The notes: a model not told the origin generated them from the sequence alone. A stretch of 64,000 nt of DNA from Ephemerocybe angulata (GCA_013368325.1 JAACJK010000226.1:310001-374000); one strand, 5' to 3'. Counted from the stretch's first letter, positions 12,356-25,680 are shown. A program made the numbers and translations.

Positions 12356-15300
12356 ATGACAGAAGAGCGTAAGCCTATCCCAACTATCTCCACACTTTTC
12401 AACTAACAAATCACTTCAGCAAATCATGTCTTGGCGCAGCAGGCTATTCTGGCTCCAGATGGAAAGTCCATCGTCATGTCACCACTGAAAATCGATTGTG
12501 AGGTGCTAGGGAGAAGATACGATTTTCACGGCATAGTTCAACGTCTGGTAATAGGGGACGACAGAATCACAAGCGCAGCCTACTTACTGCTCAAGATACC
12601 CCTCAAGAGTATCGCATCTAAGTACCCATTCCTGACGACCGACGATACAAAAATGCTAGCACGATTCCACAGCGTGAACTTCCCCTCCAGAGCCAAAACT
12701 CAAGAGATTATACAGGCCATGAAAGAACATGAATGTGACCACCGTTGCTCTGGGTTCTTGGTGGCGTTCAAAGAAAGGGCGAAGCAACGTCTTCAAATAG
12801 ATATATGGAGAAAGTTCGCCTCAATATCTCAATGGAAAGTCGGTGAAGAGGGCAGACCTACAAATCACGCAGGCCCGGTGCTATCATCTTGTACTCGTCT
12901 AGGCACTACTGGTAGTCAAACTTTCATAGACCGAACGACAAACAGGAAGAACGTGAACCCAAACCTAGAAGGCCAACAAAGGGAACCCACGCCTCTTCTG
13001 AGTATTCCCTCTGGAGAAGCTCCCCACCGGACGACAAGCGGCGCCTGTTCTCGCCGACCCAGATCACCACAATTAAACTCCGCATCAGACGCCGACATGA
13101 GCCACCTGAAACCTCTTTCAGAAACTCATGCCATGAACATAATCAAAGAATGGCAGAAGGCTATGGATCCTAGCATGTTCATCAAACATCCATGCGCAGT
13201 ATGCAGCACTCTGTTTAACCCAAAAGAACTGGCCCGCCTGGACTCAACGTCATTCGACCTTTCTCTCCTGAGGAACGACTCTCTTCCCCTATCGGTGCGA
13301 CCTACCTCCTATGATTTTCTGGCCTACGACCGTGCAATACTAGATCCCGAAGGTCTAGAGAACAAGACTCGTCGTGGGTGGATACGCGTCTGCAAAACCT
13401 GCCTCTCGGACTTACGCAGCAAGAAGATGCCGAAATTCGCTTTAGCGAACTGGCTATACTATGCCAGGGACTGTCTTCCGACCGAGGTCAAACATGCTTT
13501 CGAAAGCATGTCGGTATTCGAGAAAGCATTGATTTGCAGGGTCCGTATCAACAGTCTGCTATGTCGATTTACTGGAATAGAGGACGACACAACCGATACT
13601 CAAGACCTCTTCGTCCACGGTAGAAGACACATCAGAGGCAACATCATGTCCACCCCGTTAGACGCCCACAAGCTTCACAACATACTCCCACCTTCGCCAT
13701 CCGACATTGCCGACACTATCTGCGCCCTCATAGTATCAGCCTCTCCTCCAACAAAACGCACTGTAGCTTCACTGAAGCCAATCCTGGTTAGGAAGTCCAG
13801 AATCAAGCTACTCTTAGATTTCCTCATAACGAACAATCCGCACTACCGACGAAGCGAATCCTTCAGGGGATTCAGCGCTGATTACTTAGACAACCTCTTT
13901 CAAGGCCCTGACGATGTCGGGGTGCCTGCTTCAGTCAACATCGGCCACGTTCCCATCAACCATGCGGTCGACTCGTTGACAGAGGACTACGTCGGCAGGC
14001 TAGATGGACTCAATGGCCTATTCATGGAGAACGTATCGTACACCGATGGCGACCACTCTCCGGAGAGTTACAGAAACATGGCATTACTAGCTATCCAGAG
14101 ATGCAAAGAAGGAAAACCGTTCATACAAGCCAAGACTGGATCTACCCCTGTCCCTGACATCAATAACCCGTCCTGGCTCAGCTGGGCACACCCCAACGCG
14201 GATCCCTTTGGCATAGGAGGGTTCCATGAACCTCGACGGAGTAGACCGATAGGAATGCTCCAGCAGCTCAGACACTTGCTCACTGTTCGTGACCCGTTCT
14301 TCGAAAACGACCCGGAATTGGCGTTCGACATATACAACATCGTGCGCAAAGGATCTGTTAACACTTCAATGCGATTCACAGTACCTTTCACAACATATGA
14401 CAAGATATCGAAAGATATAGCGGCCCTTGACAAAGTCCAGATCGCGTCACTTAGGGAACGCTTCCAACGGGATCCGACATACGCACCCACGACCGAAAGC
14501 GAACTTGCTGTGACTCGAGTGCTGGCTTCCATATCCCCCGTTGCACGCGACATCCCCGGGACTGTATCTCAGAAGATCAAGATGAGAAACGAAATCAGGG
14601 CTATTATCAGTCAGCGCGGATCTCCTACCCTTTTCGTGACCGTCAACCCGTCAGACTATCACCATCCTATCGTGACCGTACTTGCCCAACGCCCGATGAC
14701 CCAAGCTCGCCTCGCCGACTTGGACCAGCTCACATCCTCTGACAGAACACGAACAGCCCTTAAACACCCAGTGGCCTGTGCCCAGTTCTTCGACACTATG
14801 ATGCGAAACTTCATATCTATTGTACTCCGATGCGACAGGAAGAAAAAGTCCCCAGGGATCTTCGGTCGATGCGACTGCTACTACGGAACAGTGGAAACTC
14901 AGGGACGAGGCAGCCTCCACTGCCATATGCTCGTGTGGCTGAAGAACCATCTTCCTCCGGAAACGCTAGCTACTACCTTGAAAAACTCTCCAGAATACCG
15001 CGCTGCCCTAATCAAATGGTTGGACTCGATCATGGACTCTGGATTCCTAGGCTCGAGAAGTAACACACTCGAAGACGAAAGCGTGGAAGCCGTTCCACAA
15101 CCTCGACGCTCCTCGGATCCACATCCTGCGTGTATACGTGAGCCGAAAATTGCGGAAATGCCTACGACCCAATTCCGATTGGAAATGCAAGAACATGTAG
15201 ACCTGCTCCTCCGCCGCTTCAACTGGCATTCCCACACCGGTACCTGCTGGAAATATTTGAAGCCAAAGGAGCTCAGAAGTCCGGAAAACTGTCGCTTCAG

Positions 15301-18300
15301 AATGGACGGCACCACCATACCCGTCACCTCGATAGACAGTAACGAAGGAACGATCAGCATTCGTCGAAGACACCCAAGGATGACCTCCTACAATCCGATC
15401 GTCACGTTCCTCCTCAAGTGCAACACTGATATAAAGTTCATCGGATCGGGAACAGATGCGAAAGCCTTTATGTACTACGTGACGGACTACATCACCAAAG
15501 CACCACTATCGATGCACGCTGGCCTCACCGCACTTTCCTATGCCATCCAACAAGCCGAAGCCAGGAGCGCTATTGCCGTCCATCCACCCAGAGTAGTTGA
15601 CCCCCGAAGAACCTTGACCATAGCTATAAACAGTATGCTCGGGCGTCAAGAAATCTCTCATCCCCAAGTAATGAGTTACATTCTCGGGGGCGGCGAATAC
15701 TACACCAGTGAAACTTTCCAACCTATAAATTGGGGCGAAGTCAAACGGTATGTATCGAAAGCGTTCGAATCCACTGAAGAAGTTCCACAACCAGGACCAC
15801 CTACACCTCCATGGTCGAGACGATCACCCGATAGCAATATACGCGTTGCCATGACCAACGACGGAACCAGATTGAGCGCTTCTAACCAGCTGCTCGATTA
15901 TATCTATCGACCTCCCAATGAGCCATTCGAATCCATGAGCCTCTACACATTCATTGCGTCGACAAGAAGAACGCTTCGATCGAAATCTCGCACACCTGAA
16001 AAGAGCAGTCGCTCTGCGGCCAATACATTTTCCTCAGAGGACCATCCACAATTCTACACGCATACCGTAGGCCTCAGAAGAACCCATGCAGTCCCCGTAC
16101 TGCTTGGTCCCAGGATAGCGAGGAAGGACGGCTGCGATCAAGAACGAGAGTCTTGGGGCAGCGACATGTGCATTCTCTTCTACCCATGGCGAAGCCCCAT
16201 ATCACTTAGAGACCCGCAGCGCAGCTGGTACAAAACAGCCCTGGACGTCATCGACAAACTCTCCCATGAAGAGAAGGTCATAGTGTCTAACATGACACTA
16301 ATCTCGGAGGGAAGACAGGCCCGCGATGACCGTCCTAGACACAAGCGCCAAGGACCGTCCTCAAAATCCCTGATGGAGATGGAAGCCATACCCGACATAG
16401 GAGCACAAGCCGTATCTGGACTGACGAACGCATACGCTCTCCCTTCTGGAGATGACGACCCAGGTGACCCAACTATGGAGAGTGCCTTCCAATCGGATCC
16501 GTATCTTGGCGTCCTGCTGGGAGATGATAGGGTAGATGCGGTCAGAAGATGCTACCAGGCGCCATCAACGACGATACCAGGATTCACATCCCAAATACCT
16601 CCTCGCGCCCCCATTGAAGCCGAGACTGGATCTAAAGTGCTGGACAAGCAGAGGGTATTCATGTCCAAGGCGAGATTCGCAGCAACGTCATCTCAAGGCT
16701 CTGCCAAAAAGGGAGCAAGCTCAAAGAAGTCCACTACCAGGACAGGACAACGGGACCACGATCCGAATCTACCCCAGGCGGAAATCGCTACATTGGTTGC
16801 ACCTCAAACTCGCGGACGCTTTCGAAGTCTACACCAGGACATGAACTTGGCCGAAGACCTGGCATATAGGAGAGGACTGAGAGACAACCCAGAGCAACTG
16901 CGAGCCTTCCTATGCATAGCCGAACACGTCTTGAACGGTGGACCTCAATTGCAGATGTATGTGGGTGGGCCAGGCGGAACGGGAAAGTCCTATCTGATTG
17001 AAACAACCGTCGAACTTTTCGAAAGCCTAGGTCGGGGAGATGAAATCAGGCTGGGGGCATTTACTGGTATTGCCGCATCCCTCATAGGAGGAAGTACTCT
17101 ACACTCGTTGCTTGGTATGGGAGTAAACACGAAAAAACCGGCGATCGTAGCCAAGAGGCTTTCGGACGAATGGAGGAGGGTCAAATATCTCATTATCGAT
17201 GAGGTCTCGATGATAAGCGCCCAGTTCCTGGCAGCCACATCCAGCAAAATGCGCACAGCTAAAGGTGATGACGCTCTAGCAAGTCAGAAGCCGTTCGGAG
17301 GAGTCAATATGATATTCATGGGCGATTTCTTCCAACTCTCACCCCCTACCCAGCCCAGCTTGTTCTCCTACAAGCTAGTCAGGAAGCCATCCTTCCTCGA
17401 AGCCAGGAACAATGATGGAATAGATGCTATTGCTGGAGCTTTTCTATGGAGACAGGTCTCAACGGTCGTCCTCCTGAAAGAGTCTAAAAGGCACGCCGAC
17501 GACCCCATCATGACCGAGCTGCTCGACAGGATTCGAAACCGGACATGCCTCGACCAGAATGGTCAACCAGTCAAGGTGGCAGGAAAAACGGTTCTCGACC
17601 ACATCAGAAGCAGAGATATCGCCTTCGTAGCCTCCACCGATCCCGAATCACTAACCGGATTTCAGGACGCCCCGGTCATAGTGGGAAACAAAGATATCCG
17701 AGACTCACTGAATTCTGCCCTTTTGAAAGCTCACGCTCACAGGACATCCACCGTCCCCAACATCTATTTCTCAACGGACTACATCAAGAAGCAGAGAGTG
17801 ACAGGAACCGCAGCATTGAGCCTCTGGAACCTACCTTCCAGGCCTACGAAGGACAACCTTGGCCAACTACCCATGTTCGTTGGGATGAAAGTGATGGTGA
17901 CCGAAAACGTATCAATATCATACAAAATCGTGAACGGCTCGGAAGGCACGATTACGGACATCATCTACTCGACCGACAACTCGGGAAGACGGTATGCAGA
18001 AGCAGTGTATATCAAGTTGACTGGCGCCAAAAGAAACAACATCACAGCCCCAGGTTTGGAGCCAGGAATCATCCCAATATTCCCTACGGCCACATCAATC
18101 CCTTACCCCGTACGCCTGGGACAGACCGTTGCTAAATCCTTCTCTCGTAGACAGATCCCTCTCATCCCCGCTTACTCCTACACCGACTACAAGAGTCAGG
18201 GCCGTACATTGAAACGAGCCATAGTAGACTTGACGTCGTCCCAAGGACAAGGGATATATGTCATGCTGTCGCGGGTGACGAGCTTGAAAGGGCTGCTGAT

Positions 18301-18523
18301 ACTGAGATGGTTCCCTCAGACCAAGATCCTACAGGACATGTCAGGCGAGCTCCGAGAAGAAACGGACAGACTGGACAGACTGGACAAAGCGAGCGGCCTA
18401 AACTTCTATGAAGATCATCACTTGGAAGCTAAAGAAGCCGACGAGATATACATCGAACGCAGGATGACCTCGAATGACAACAAGACCCAGAGCACCGAAG
18501 ATGTTGAGATGGAAATATCATAA
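12356..18523 (+). CDS. Helitron Rep/helicase transposase, intact
   Basis: Exon 1 (12356-12368) encodes MTEE plus one base. A 51-bp intron (12369-12419, GTAAGC to TTCAG) joins it to a 6.1-kb exon, giving about 2,038 aa with no internal stop. The domain order is that of autonomous Helitrons. An N-terminal zinc-finger region includes CDHRC and CAVCSTLF. The Rep domain has the HUH metal motif HCHMLVWL (about residue 838) and the catalytic-tyrosine motif YYVTDYITK (about 1022). A Pif1-family SF1B helicase follows, with Walker A GGPGGTGKS (about 1520), Walker B LIIDEVSMIS (about 1595), MGDFFQLSPP and the C-terminal YKSQGRTLKRAIVDL / GIYVMLSRVTS. The enzyme nicks and unwinds DNA for rolling-circle transposition. 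The ATG at 12356 was chosen because the in-frame region upstream of the long frame has no other ATG. The element ends (5' TC, 3' hairpin plus CTRR) were not located. The intact frame suggests recent activity. Confidence 0.93.
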
Positions 18524-19200
18524 CCTACGCTAACACCACACATAGTACGCATCTTTCAAGATTCACAGGCCACAGACCTTCCGCTCATTACTTCCAGAGA
18601 TAGTGACGGACGTCCTCAAGCACATAGAACCCACCAACCGGACCCGCATAAGACGCACAGCACAACCTACACCTCGTCGACAAACCGCTATCTCATTCCC
18701 GACCCTCCAACGCATCCACAATCCGACACCTTGATCCCAACCCTCATACCCCACCCGCACACCACGTATTCTTTCTGCCCCTTACACCCAACCACAATCC
18801 GACATCTTCGTTCCACCTCGTAACCCCGTTCCTACTTGCCATGGCAGAGAGGTACATCGGTACTCGCCAACATCTTTTCCTTAGCACAACTTGAAAGCAC
18901 TGTCTATGTGACTAGCCCTGACTGATCAAGTAAGACAGACGATTCTAAGGTTCAAGGAGCGCTAACAATTATCGCTAGCACTTATATAAGGAAAGAAAGA
19001 AGAAGAAGAAGAAAGTCCAGACTCCGAACACGGAACGCGGAGGGAAACCACATGATTATGTCACGTGTATGTATTTAGGATCATTGTTCCGATCATAACT
19101 TATCCCCAAAAGGAGAAAACTTCCTATTATGGAAAGTACTGCATCTCGCCTTTTGAAAAATCGCCCAATACCTGCTTAAACCTTTCCACTTTCAGTGTCC
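18524..19200. other. 3' flank of the Helitron gene
   Basis: No gene. It holds an (AAG)n run at about 18995-19016 and a small CTCCG/CGGAG inverted repeat near 19021-19043. I could not assign the latter as the Helitron terminal hairpin because no CTRR follows at the usual distance. Confidence 0.35.
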
Positions 19201-19217
19201 AGGAATCCATCCGATGC

Positions 19218-19495
19218 CGCCATAAAAATAAAACGTAAAACAACTCGTGTCTTCCCCCGTTTTGCACAAAACGAGTTCAATCGCAAGATAGGGAGTCCCA
19301 GGAACACCAAAGTATCCCCCCCGTACATCGTCACGAATTCTACGTTGGGGGTATCGAAGCACCCTTTTCTACGAGCTCCCAAGCATTCGTAAATACAGCA
19401 TATTTGCGTTTACCGCAGCGTTGGCTCGATACTCAAGCAAGACCGCTGGTTGACACAGCGTTCTGGCATCCACAGGTACAAACGTCACACTCTGA
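19218..19495 (+). repeat. Dispersed repeat, copy 1
   Basis: About 270 bp is similar to 31745-32010 in the same orientation. Shared anchors in order are AACTCGTGTCTTCCCC, AAGATAG, GAAGCACCC and GGCATCCACAGGTACAAA. There is no coding potential, and no terminal repeats were seen. Confidence 0.55.
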
Positions 19496-19639
19496 AGGAT
19501 AGTATACCCCAAATTGCCTTTGTGTGGTACACCAGCAGATAAATACAGACAGTGATAATATAACGCAGAACAAGTAGTTACTTGGCGGCGTCGTACGGCA
19601 AGCGCTAAGTTCGCTGAACAAACCGACCTTGGACAGTGG

Positions 19640-21510
19640 ACAGTGCTAGAAACGCAATACCCCCAACGTTGGGCGCTTATCCTGCATCTGACACTCCATC
19701 CGCACCCTCCATCCTCTCACCACAATTCCACAACCCAACACCCAATTACTGTCGAGGCCACCCGTGAGGTGAAACACAATCGAATTTCATTGCAAATACA
19801 TCCCGAAGCTGGGCAGGCACCTATTGCCACAAATTCATCTAACTTGTGGGTAGTAGGCCGTCACTGCGCGCGGCAATCCGAGGCCATGGCCCATTTACGA
19901 GGGAAATCTTGGAGAAATCATTGCTAAGTCTACTTGGGATGTATTCAGGAGCATCCCCAGCTTCAGTTCTGCACATTCCTTGTCAAATCATATTTATACG
20001 AATTACTGTGATTTTCTTGTCATTTATTTCTAAGGCAGAAGTCCTCAGATTGTCCTCAGAATGCACTTAGCACACACCGGCGTGTGTTTAGGCGCGCATG
20101 TACGCCGCCGCTTGATGGCCCCGTTTATTCAGCGGACGCGTGGCTTCGTGGGCATCGACCATCCATCGTCTTCGCGTCTTCCCTGGCTTTTACGATGCAG
20201 TAGGTGAGTATTAAGCTTCATATTCATTGCTAGTCATGAGCTACTTGCAGGACACGGCCGCGGAGGACAGGGGCGGATGACGGAGCGGACATAGACGCCC
20301 GCGGCCCAGGGCGAGTGCAGTGAGGGGAGCTGATGCCGGCTGCGGTAGTGGACCCAGAGCATGTTGACGGAGGAGAGAGAACGAAAATTTCACGGTAAGT
20401 ATTGGCTAGAGGGTATCATTTAATGACTAACTAAACGGAGGAAGCGCGTCTATAGATCTTCATTCTTCTTCGCGCTCCCCAGCAGCCTTCCGCCCTGTTA
20501 CCTTTATGCTACATGGACGTGGTCGAAGATTGAACCGGTGTGAAACCAGGCCCTCTAGAGGCTCACCAATCACGACACCGCGCAGTACATGCATGTGCAG
20601 TCCTACTGCATGTCCGTGCGGACTCCGCATCCCCCCTGTAAACGCGTCACTAGCCCGTTCCTAAAGTAAGGTTATCACCCTTGCACTAGCTACGAGAATA
20701 AATATTGACTTACTGTAGTACCCCCGTCTATCCCAGAGTGACTGATGAACTAGAAGTGAGTGCTGCGTGAGTGTTCCATTCTTAACGAGGCGAGATCGGG
20801 ACTGACCTTGGTGGCAGCATCGTACCCAGCCTCACACCCATTCGCCTGCTCCCCCGTCTGGAGTTCCACGATGGCTCAAGAATCTCGATGTCGTCTTGAT
20901 CGGTGCGTGCTGCCTCGTATCGATTCCGCATTTTGGCTCTGCCCGGCGTGCTTATAGTTGCGTATACGACGCGAGGGTGGGATGTCGATGGGGTTAGGCT
21001 TGAGTGGGAGGAATATGCAGTGAGTATTCGTCTTGTTTCTGAGTGACAGGGCTGATACTGACCTGGTGCGATTGTCCTGCCCTCTACTGATTCTGTCACG
21101 GGGACTCGTCCGACTCGACGCAGACACTGCGATATGGCGCGCGTCTTTCGAGGTCCCTGGCATATCTCGCTCGACGGCTGCACGTCTTTTCGGGGTGTCG
21201 GGAGGTCATCGAGACCGGGCACGACAAGCCCGTTGACTGGCGGCTAGACCGTCGTCGTCGTTGAGGCTGCAGGCGATTCTGTGCATACGGATGCACAAGG
21301 TTGAGGGTTGGTGCTCGGTGAGTACATACATCGCCCCACACAGACTGACGCACTCACTTCTTCAGGCCGCGCCCATCCAGTGTGTCAGATGACCCTCTCC
21401 TCCACCACCACCACCGTCCTTCGCCTTGACCTCGTTTCAGGGCACTCCGTTCGACGAGAGCGAAGGTAGAAGTGAACCGGGCCTACACCACCACCACCCT
21501 TCGCAACCTT
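19640..21510. other. Gene-poor stretch with splice-like motifs
   Basis: No conserved product. GTGAGT/GTAAGT and nearby CAG or TAG pairs occur every 150-300 bp on the plus strand (for example about 20202, 20395 and 21020). The frames between them carry no recognisable domain. Confidence 0.35.
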
Positions 21511-21513
21511 CAT

Positions 21514-21741
21514 CTACTGCGGCCAGCACGCGTACCGGTGCTCCTTCTGCACGGCCTTGGCCTTTTCGTGCCAGTTCTTGCGCTCGTTGTCGGAGAGGAC
21601 CTTCCAGTCGAGCCCGATGGTCTTCGACAGCGTTGAGTGATTGGTCCCAACCTCCTGGAAGACGTGTTGCGGCTTACCGGGTGAGTAAGCGCAAGGATAC
21701 CCGAGACGGCTATCCACTGAACGAAGGTAAGTACCATTCAT
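21514..21741 (-). pseudogene. HMG-box fragment
   Basis: On the minus strand the frame reads FQEVGTNHSTLSKTIGLDW then KVLSDNERKNWHEKAKAVQ and KEHRYA. This fits helices 2-3 of an HMG-box (about 45 of its 70 residues): S-x-x-IG-x-x-W, then L-x-x-x-E-x-x-x-W-x-x-x-A. HMG-box proteins bend DNA and include fungal sex-development regulators. The N-terminal helix (RPxNxFxxFR) is not visible upstream, and the frame stops soon after the box. I therefore call it a relic or a single exon of an unresolved gene, not a functional gene. Confidence 0.4.
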
Positions 21742-23700
21742 ATGGTGTATGCTCTCGGAATAGACTTACCTAGACCCTTATCTCCCCTATCTTCCGGCCT
21801 TCCCGATGCTCAAGGGTCGTCTCTCATCGTATCGCGTGCTCCGGCAATGAAGTGTGATGGAAGAGCGCCGTGCGAGTGGTCTTTGGCTCATCGCGAGGCA
21901 GAAATTCCACTGCAGTGTCCATGCGGGTTGGGACGCTGTGGCCGTTTGTTGTGTGGGTGCGTCGGAACTGGGATCGCTGGTGGGTGGAATTGTAAGGTAA
22001 GTAGAGGTTTTCGCGATGGAGTGGAGTTGAAGATGACTTGCAAAGTTGTCGGTTGCTTCGAGGAATCGACGCGGGTGCCATGCGCAGTCGGTGTTTCTGG
22101 TCTCTTCGTCTTGATCGGTCTCGAGTGTTGAGGAGGGGATGACGAGGGAAGGAGACACGCGTTGCCCTTGCTGATGCCGTCGCCTGTGCTGGGAATGGCC
22201 GTTGTAGCGGTTCCGGCGCATTTTAGAGATGTCGTGAAAGGTTCGGGATGTGCTGCACTCGAAAAGGTAAGCAAACGAGTACAGCGAACATGAAACCGAC
22301 TTACTGTTGTCCCTTCCTGACGTCCGAGCGCGGGGTCTCGAGTGACTACATATGCCGCAAGAGCAACCCGGAGAGTGCCTGTCGCAGCGTGCAGGATGCC
22401 TAGGATGGCTAGGTAAGCCATTGACATCATTGAGGTCGCGTCGGCACTGACGCACATACTTTCACCGTGCAGGAACGAACGGGTGATGCTCATCGTCGTC
22501 GTTGGTGGTGGTGAGGTGGCGAAGTGCTGAGGAGAGCGTGCTAGCGGCAAGTCTTCAATGTCGTCCTTGCATGCTGCATCGTTGATGATGTTCTTGAACG
22601 GTGCTCTCGACCTCCGTGCTCCCAGTGCAGCGGTCTAGCTGGCGTCGTCTCCGTCCATCCACTCTCGCTGCTACCGCTGCCGCCGCCGCACCACTACCCA
22701 GGACCCCCAGGCAAGCCACGAGCACGTCGTCGAGCTCGCCTTCGCGCTAACGGCCACCCTTTCCCTTTCGTCGTCCAGGGTCGCTTGCAAGAAGGTGCTC
22801 GTTGCCGCTTGCAGTGGTGAAGCGACGGCGTGATGACTGGCGGGCATACGGTAAGACTTCCACTGTTGTTTCGCTGCTCTGCACGTCGTTGACAGGACAT
22901 GGCAGAGTACTTGATGCTGGCAGCCGTCGAGCTCGAGGCACATTTGTCGTCGTCAGCATTCTGGCTCGGTGTCCGTGGTTATCCAAGTCGATCCTCGTCT
23001 AGCCGGTCGTTGTCGTCGTCGTGCCTCCGCGACGAGCAGGTAAGCCAGTCGTCGCACGTCGTCGCAGTGCTTGTGTTGTTCCTGACCCAGCACACCCGTT
23101 CTTCCCACAGGATCGATCGTCGTCGTTCGCGATGATGAGGCCACAAGGTCGGAGAGCGCTGGAGGGTGGGAAGTCGAGTACACGGTAAGTCATCAACATT
23201 GTCCTTGTGCGTTGTGCGTCACTGACAGTGCTCTTGCAGGGTAATCGAGAGTGGGGAGTCGACGAGGTTGAGGTATGTCCACCGCCATCACCGGTGTGGT
23301 ACTGTGCTAGCTTCGTCTCGTCGTCGTCGTCGAGATATCGCTGCTCTCGGTGAGTGTGGACATTAGCTTGCTGAAAGATGTTAGCACCTTCGCCGGCGTG
23401 TAGTTTGGAGATGTGCTGCTAAGACCGTCTCAGCCACCATGTGTCATCATCGTCGTTGGTGGTGGTAGGACGTCGGTGACACAACACTGCAAGACGACTG
23501 TGACACGTCGACATTAACGAAGCTGGTGCACACGTCAAGGAGGCTACTCACCGAGCGGAAGCCACAGGAACCGGGACATGGTCGTTTGGAGAGAGCGCTG
23601 TTGATGCAACGTTGATGGTGGCCTGAAATGCTTCCATGTGTTTGTCGTGGCGTGTAGTGGGTGAGGAATTGTAGGTAGCTACTTAAATACATGATTCTGT
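21742..23700. other. GTC-repeat-rich region, no gene resolved
   Basis: Many (GTC)n/(GAC)n runs (for example about 23000-23020 and 23310-23335) and recurrent GTAAGY...CAG pairs (22008, 22266, 22412, 23040, 23184) occur. Frames on both strands are Ser/Arg/Thr low complexity. I see no family signature. Confidence 0.35.
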
Positions 23701-24514
23701 CCGATTGTAAAAACATCCCTTGTATTGAAACACTGCACCATTATGCAAAAATACCACCAAAAAAAGAGAATGACCTTTGCGGGAGTTGAACTCCAATCCT
23801 CTTGGACTTGTACACGTGACTGAAAAGTCACATGGTCGCAGATGCAAGAAAAGCTTGGCGCTCGAATCCGCCGCGGAAAAGTACCCGAAGCCATAAATGG
23901 CCTCGGAACCATCTCTCATACCAACCAAATCCCTCGAGTACTCAATTACTCACCCCACAGCTGCCGACTCGCATTCCCAGAACCACAACACACAGACCGC
24001 AATCAGCCAAACAACTCGACCAAAAGTATAAACTGTAGTTTGATAAACCAAAGACACAGGTAGTAATACTAACAACACACACCCAGACACACACACGAAC
24101 GCAAACACGAAAGGGACAAAAACCAGAAAGACAGAACACAGGTTAGAAGAACATGCCGGTCAATAGCTACAGTAGGTATACAGTAGGAAGTAGGAAGTAG
24201 GTGAGGATATAGTACCGAGTACACATGGCACCCGCGCGGCGTCGAGCAGCGGCGGCACGAGCACCGGAAGGCGAGCGGGCAGAGAGAATAGGTATAGGGT
24301 GGGTATACAGTCGAGGGAATGGGTGGCGGAGGGTACAGCGAGCGTTAGGCTCGAGTCAGGTCGAAGATCAAAAGTCAAAAGTCGAAAGGAAGGCCGAGTG
24401 AAAGTCGGAGGGAAGGCGAAAGGGAAAGGAAGAGCGAGTCGAAGGAGGTCTAGGTCTAAGAAGGAGGTTGGTTCACCGCAAATGGTTGAATAAAGGAACC
24501 AAGAGAGGGAGCGC
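23701..24514 (-). repeat. 3' flank of AA14 pseudogene A (duplicated UTR)
   Basis: From about 24050 to 24514 the minus strand resembles the 3' flank of the intact AA14 gene (36892-37360) and of pseudogene B (27650-28095). Shared pieces are GAGCCTAACGCTCGC, the TATACCCATCCTATAC-type box, the GCTGCTCGACGC box and TAGTAGTACTAAC-like ends. The duplications therefore included about 450 bp beyond the stop codon. The part from 23701 to 24050 holds nothing I recognise apart from a weak tRNA-like patch (see rejected). Confidence 0.55.
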
Positions 24515-25345
24515 TCAGAAACTCCTCTTCGCATGCACCGCATAATGTCCCCCAATCGCCCTCTTCACCTCCTCGCGCCTCACCTCCTCGCGCGCCTCCA
24601 TCTCCCTCCTCTCCGCAGCCGCGCGCCTCCTCTTACGCTGGCACGCCGCCGGCCGCTGGGCTTTTTCTGAAATGGGTTTGGGCGTTTCGGTAGGCGTGGT
24701 GTCCGAGGAGGAGGACGATCCGGTCACAGAGTTGGTACCGCTGGTCTTGCCGCCTGAAGTCGATGATGAGAAGCCCGAGCCCGAGGAAGAGGGTCCAGTG
24801 GACGTCGACCCAGCAGCAGTCGACGTCGGCGAGTTGTTCCAGGGGGTGTTGTAGCGGACTGAGAAGGCGACGAGGTTTTCGGGGGTTACTTGTTTATTGT
24901 CGGACTGCGAGGAGGGTTAGGTCGTTCTTTTCTTTTCTTTTGGGAGGGGTGGAGATTGGGTGGGGAGGGAGAGAGGGGGGAAGGGGGGAAGGGGGAAGGG
25001 AGTAGGGAGGAGGAGGAAGGGAGGCGACGTACGTGGTATGAGATAACAAAGGCGGTGCCTGCAGCCCTCGACTGGTCCTGTGCGTGCATGTTCGGCGACG
25101 TGATGCACCCCACGTCATGCTACATCCACCAAAGTCCATGTCAATGTAAGTAAGAATCGACTCATGACTCCATAAACCCAGGAGGGAAAGCGAGAAAGGG
25201 AGAGGGGAGAGAGAGACGTACGTAGTCCTGGGAATATGATTCACCATCGGGCCACTCGCTAGTGTCGCGGCTGCTGGAGGAGAGCTAGGACTTGGCGCGG
25301 TTGGAGGCGATCTCAATTTCGAAGGAGCACCGGCGGGGAGGTACA
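24515..25345 (-). pseudogene. AA14 LPMO pseudogene A (5'-truncated, internally deleted)
   Basis: This is a copy of the AA14 gene at 34767-36891. It begins inside the third coding exon (YLYLPAG.. at about 25345), so the signal peptide and the N-terminal active-site histidine are gone. The exon with GCITSPNMHAQDQ is preserved (about 25045-25115). In the last exon the frame jumps from NLVAFSVRYNTPW directly to NNSPTSTAAG, a deletion of about 400 bp. It removes the Cys-rich core and the NMYHQ tyrosine. The tail is kept: SCQRKRRR-like, EAREEVRREEVKRAIGG, ending KRSF then TGA. The intron left of the deletion has expanded into a purine-rich run (24940-25015). It cannot make an active enzyme. Confidence 0.85.
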
Positions 25346-25640
25346 GGTGATTGGTGGTAGTAAGATGCTGGGGTTTACCTTTCGCGATGGAGGGGCTGAT
25401 GGTAGATCTCAATCGAAAGTACAGGAGCGGAGGGCGACAATGAAAGCATTATCCGCTATCGAGACCTAGCGTTGTCCGCCTTCCACGCTCATTCCCATAC
25501 GCGCAAAAGGGCGCCGATGAGAACTTGAGGTGGTTGGGCGCGTCCTTGCATGAGGACTGCAATGGTCGAAACGACATGATGGTTGAAGTTGAGGAACTCA
25601 ACAGGGCCGGCATCAATCCGGCGGCAGCGCTATCGGCATG

Positions 25641-25680
25641 TCCGATACAAGCTCCGCTCGGCCTTTACCATGAGCGCTAA
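25641..25680 (-). repeat. Conserved downstream element, copy 1
   Basis: It contains GGCCGAGCGGAGCTTGTATC on the minus strand, about 250 bp after the stop of the small gene at 25929-26424. It is one of five copies in the window, always on the coding strand downstream of a member of that family. Confidence 0.6.

Noticed and set aside
18995..19050. Helitron 3' terminus candidate (CTCCG/CGGAG hairpin)
   Set aside because: No CTRR within about 12 nt after the hairpin and no second copy in the window to confirm a boundary.
23764..23850. tRNA-like patch on the minus strand (B-box-like GAGTTCAACTCC, poly-T after it, GTGA/TCAC anticodon-like stem)
   Set aside because: The acceptor, D and T stems do not pair properly and the anticodon loop would have 8 nt. 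At best a tRNA relic; a covariance-model scan would settle it.
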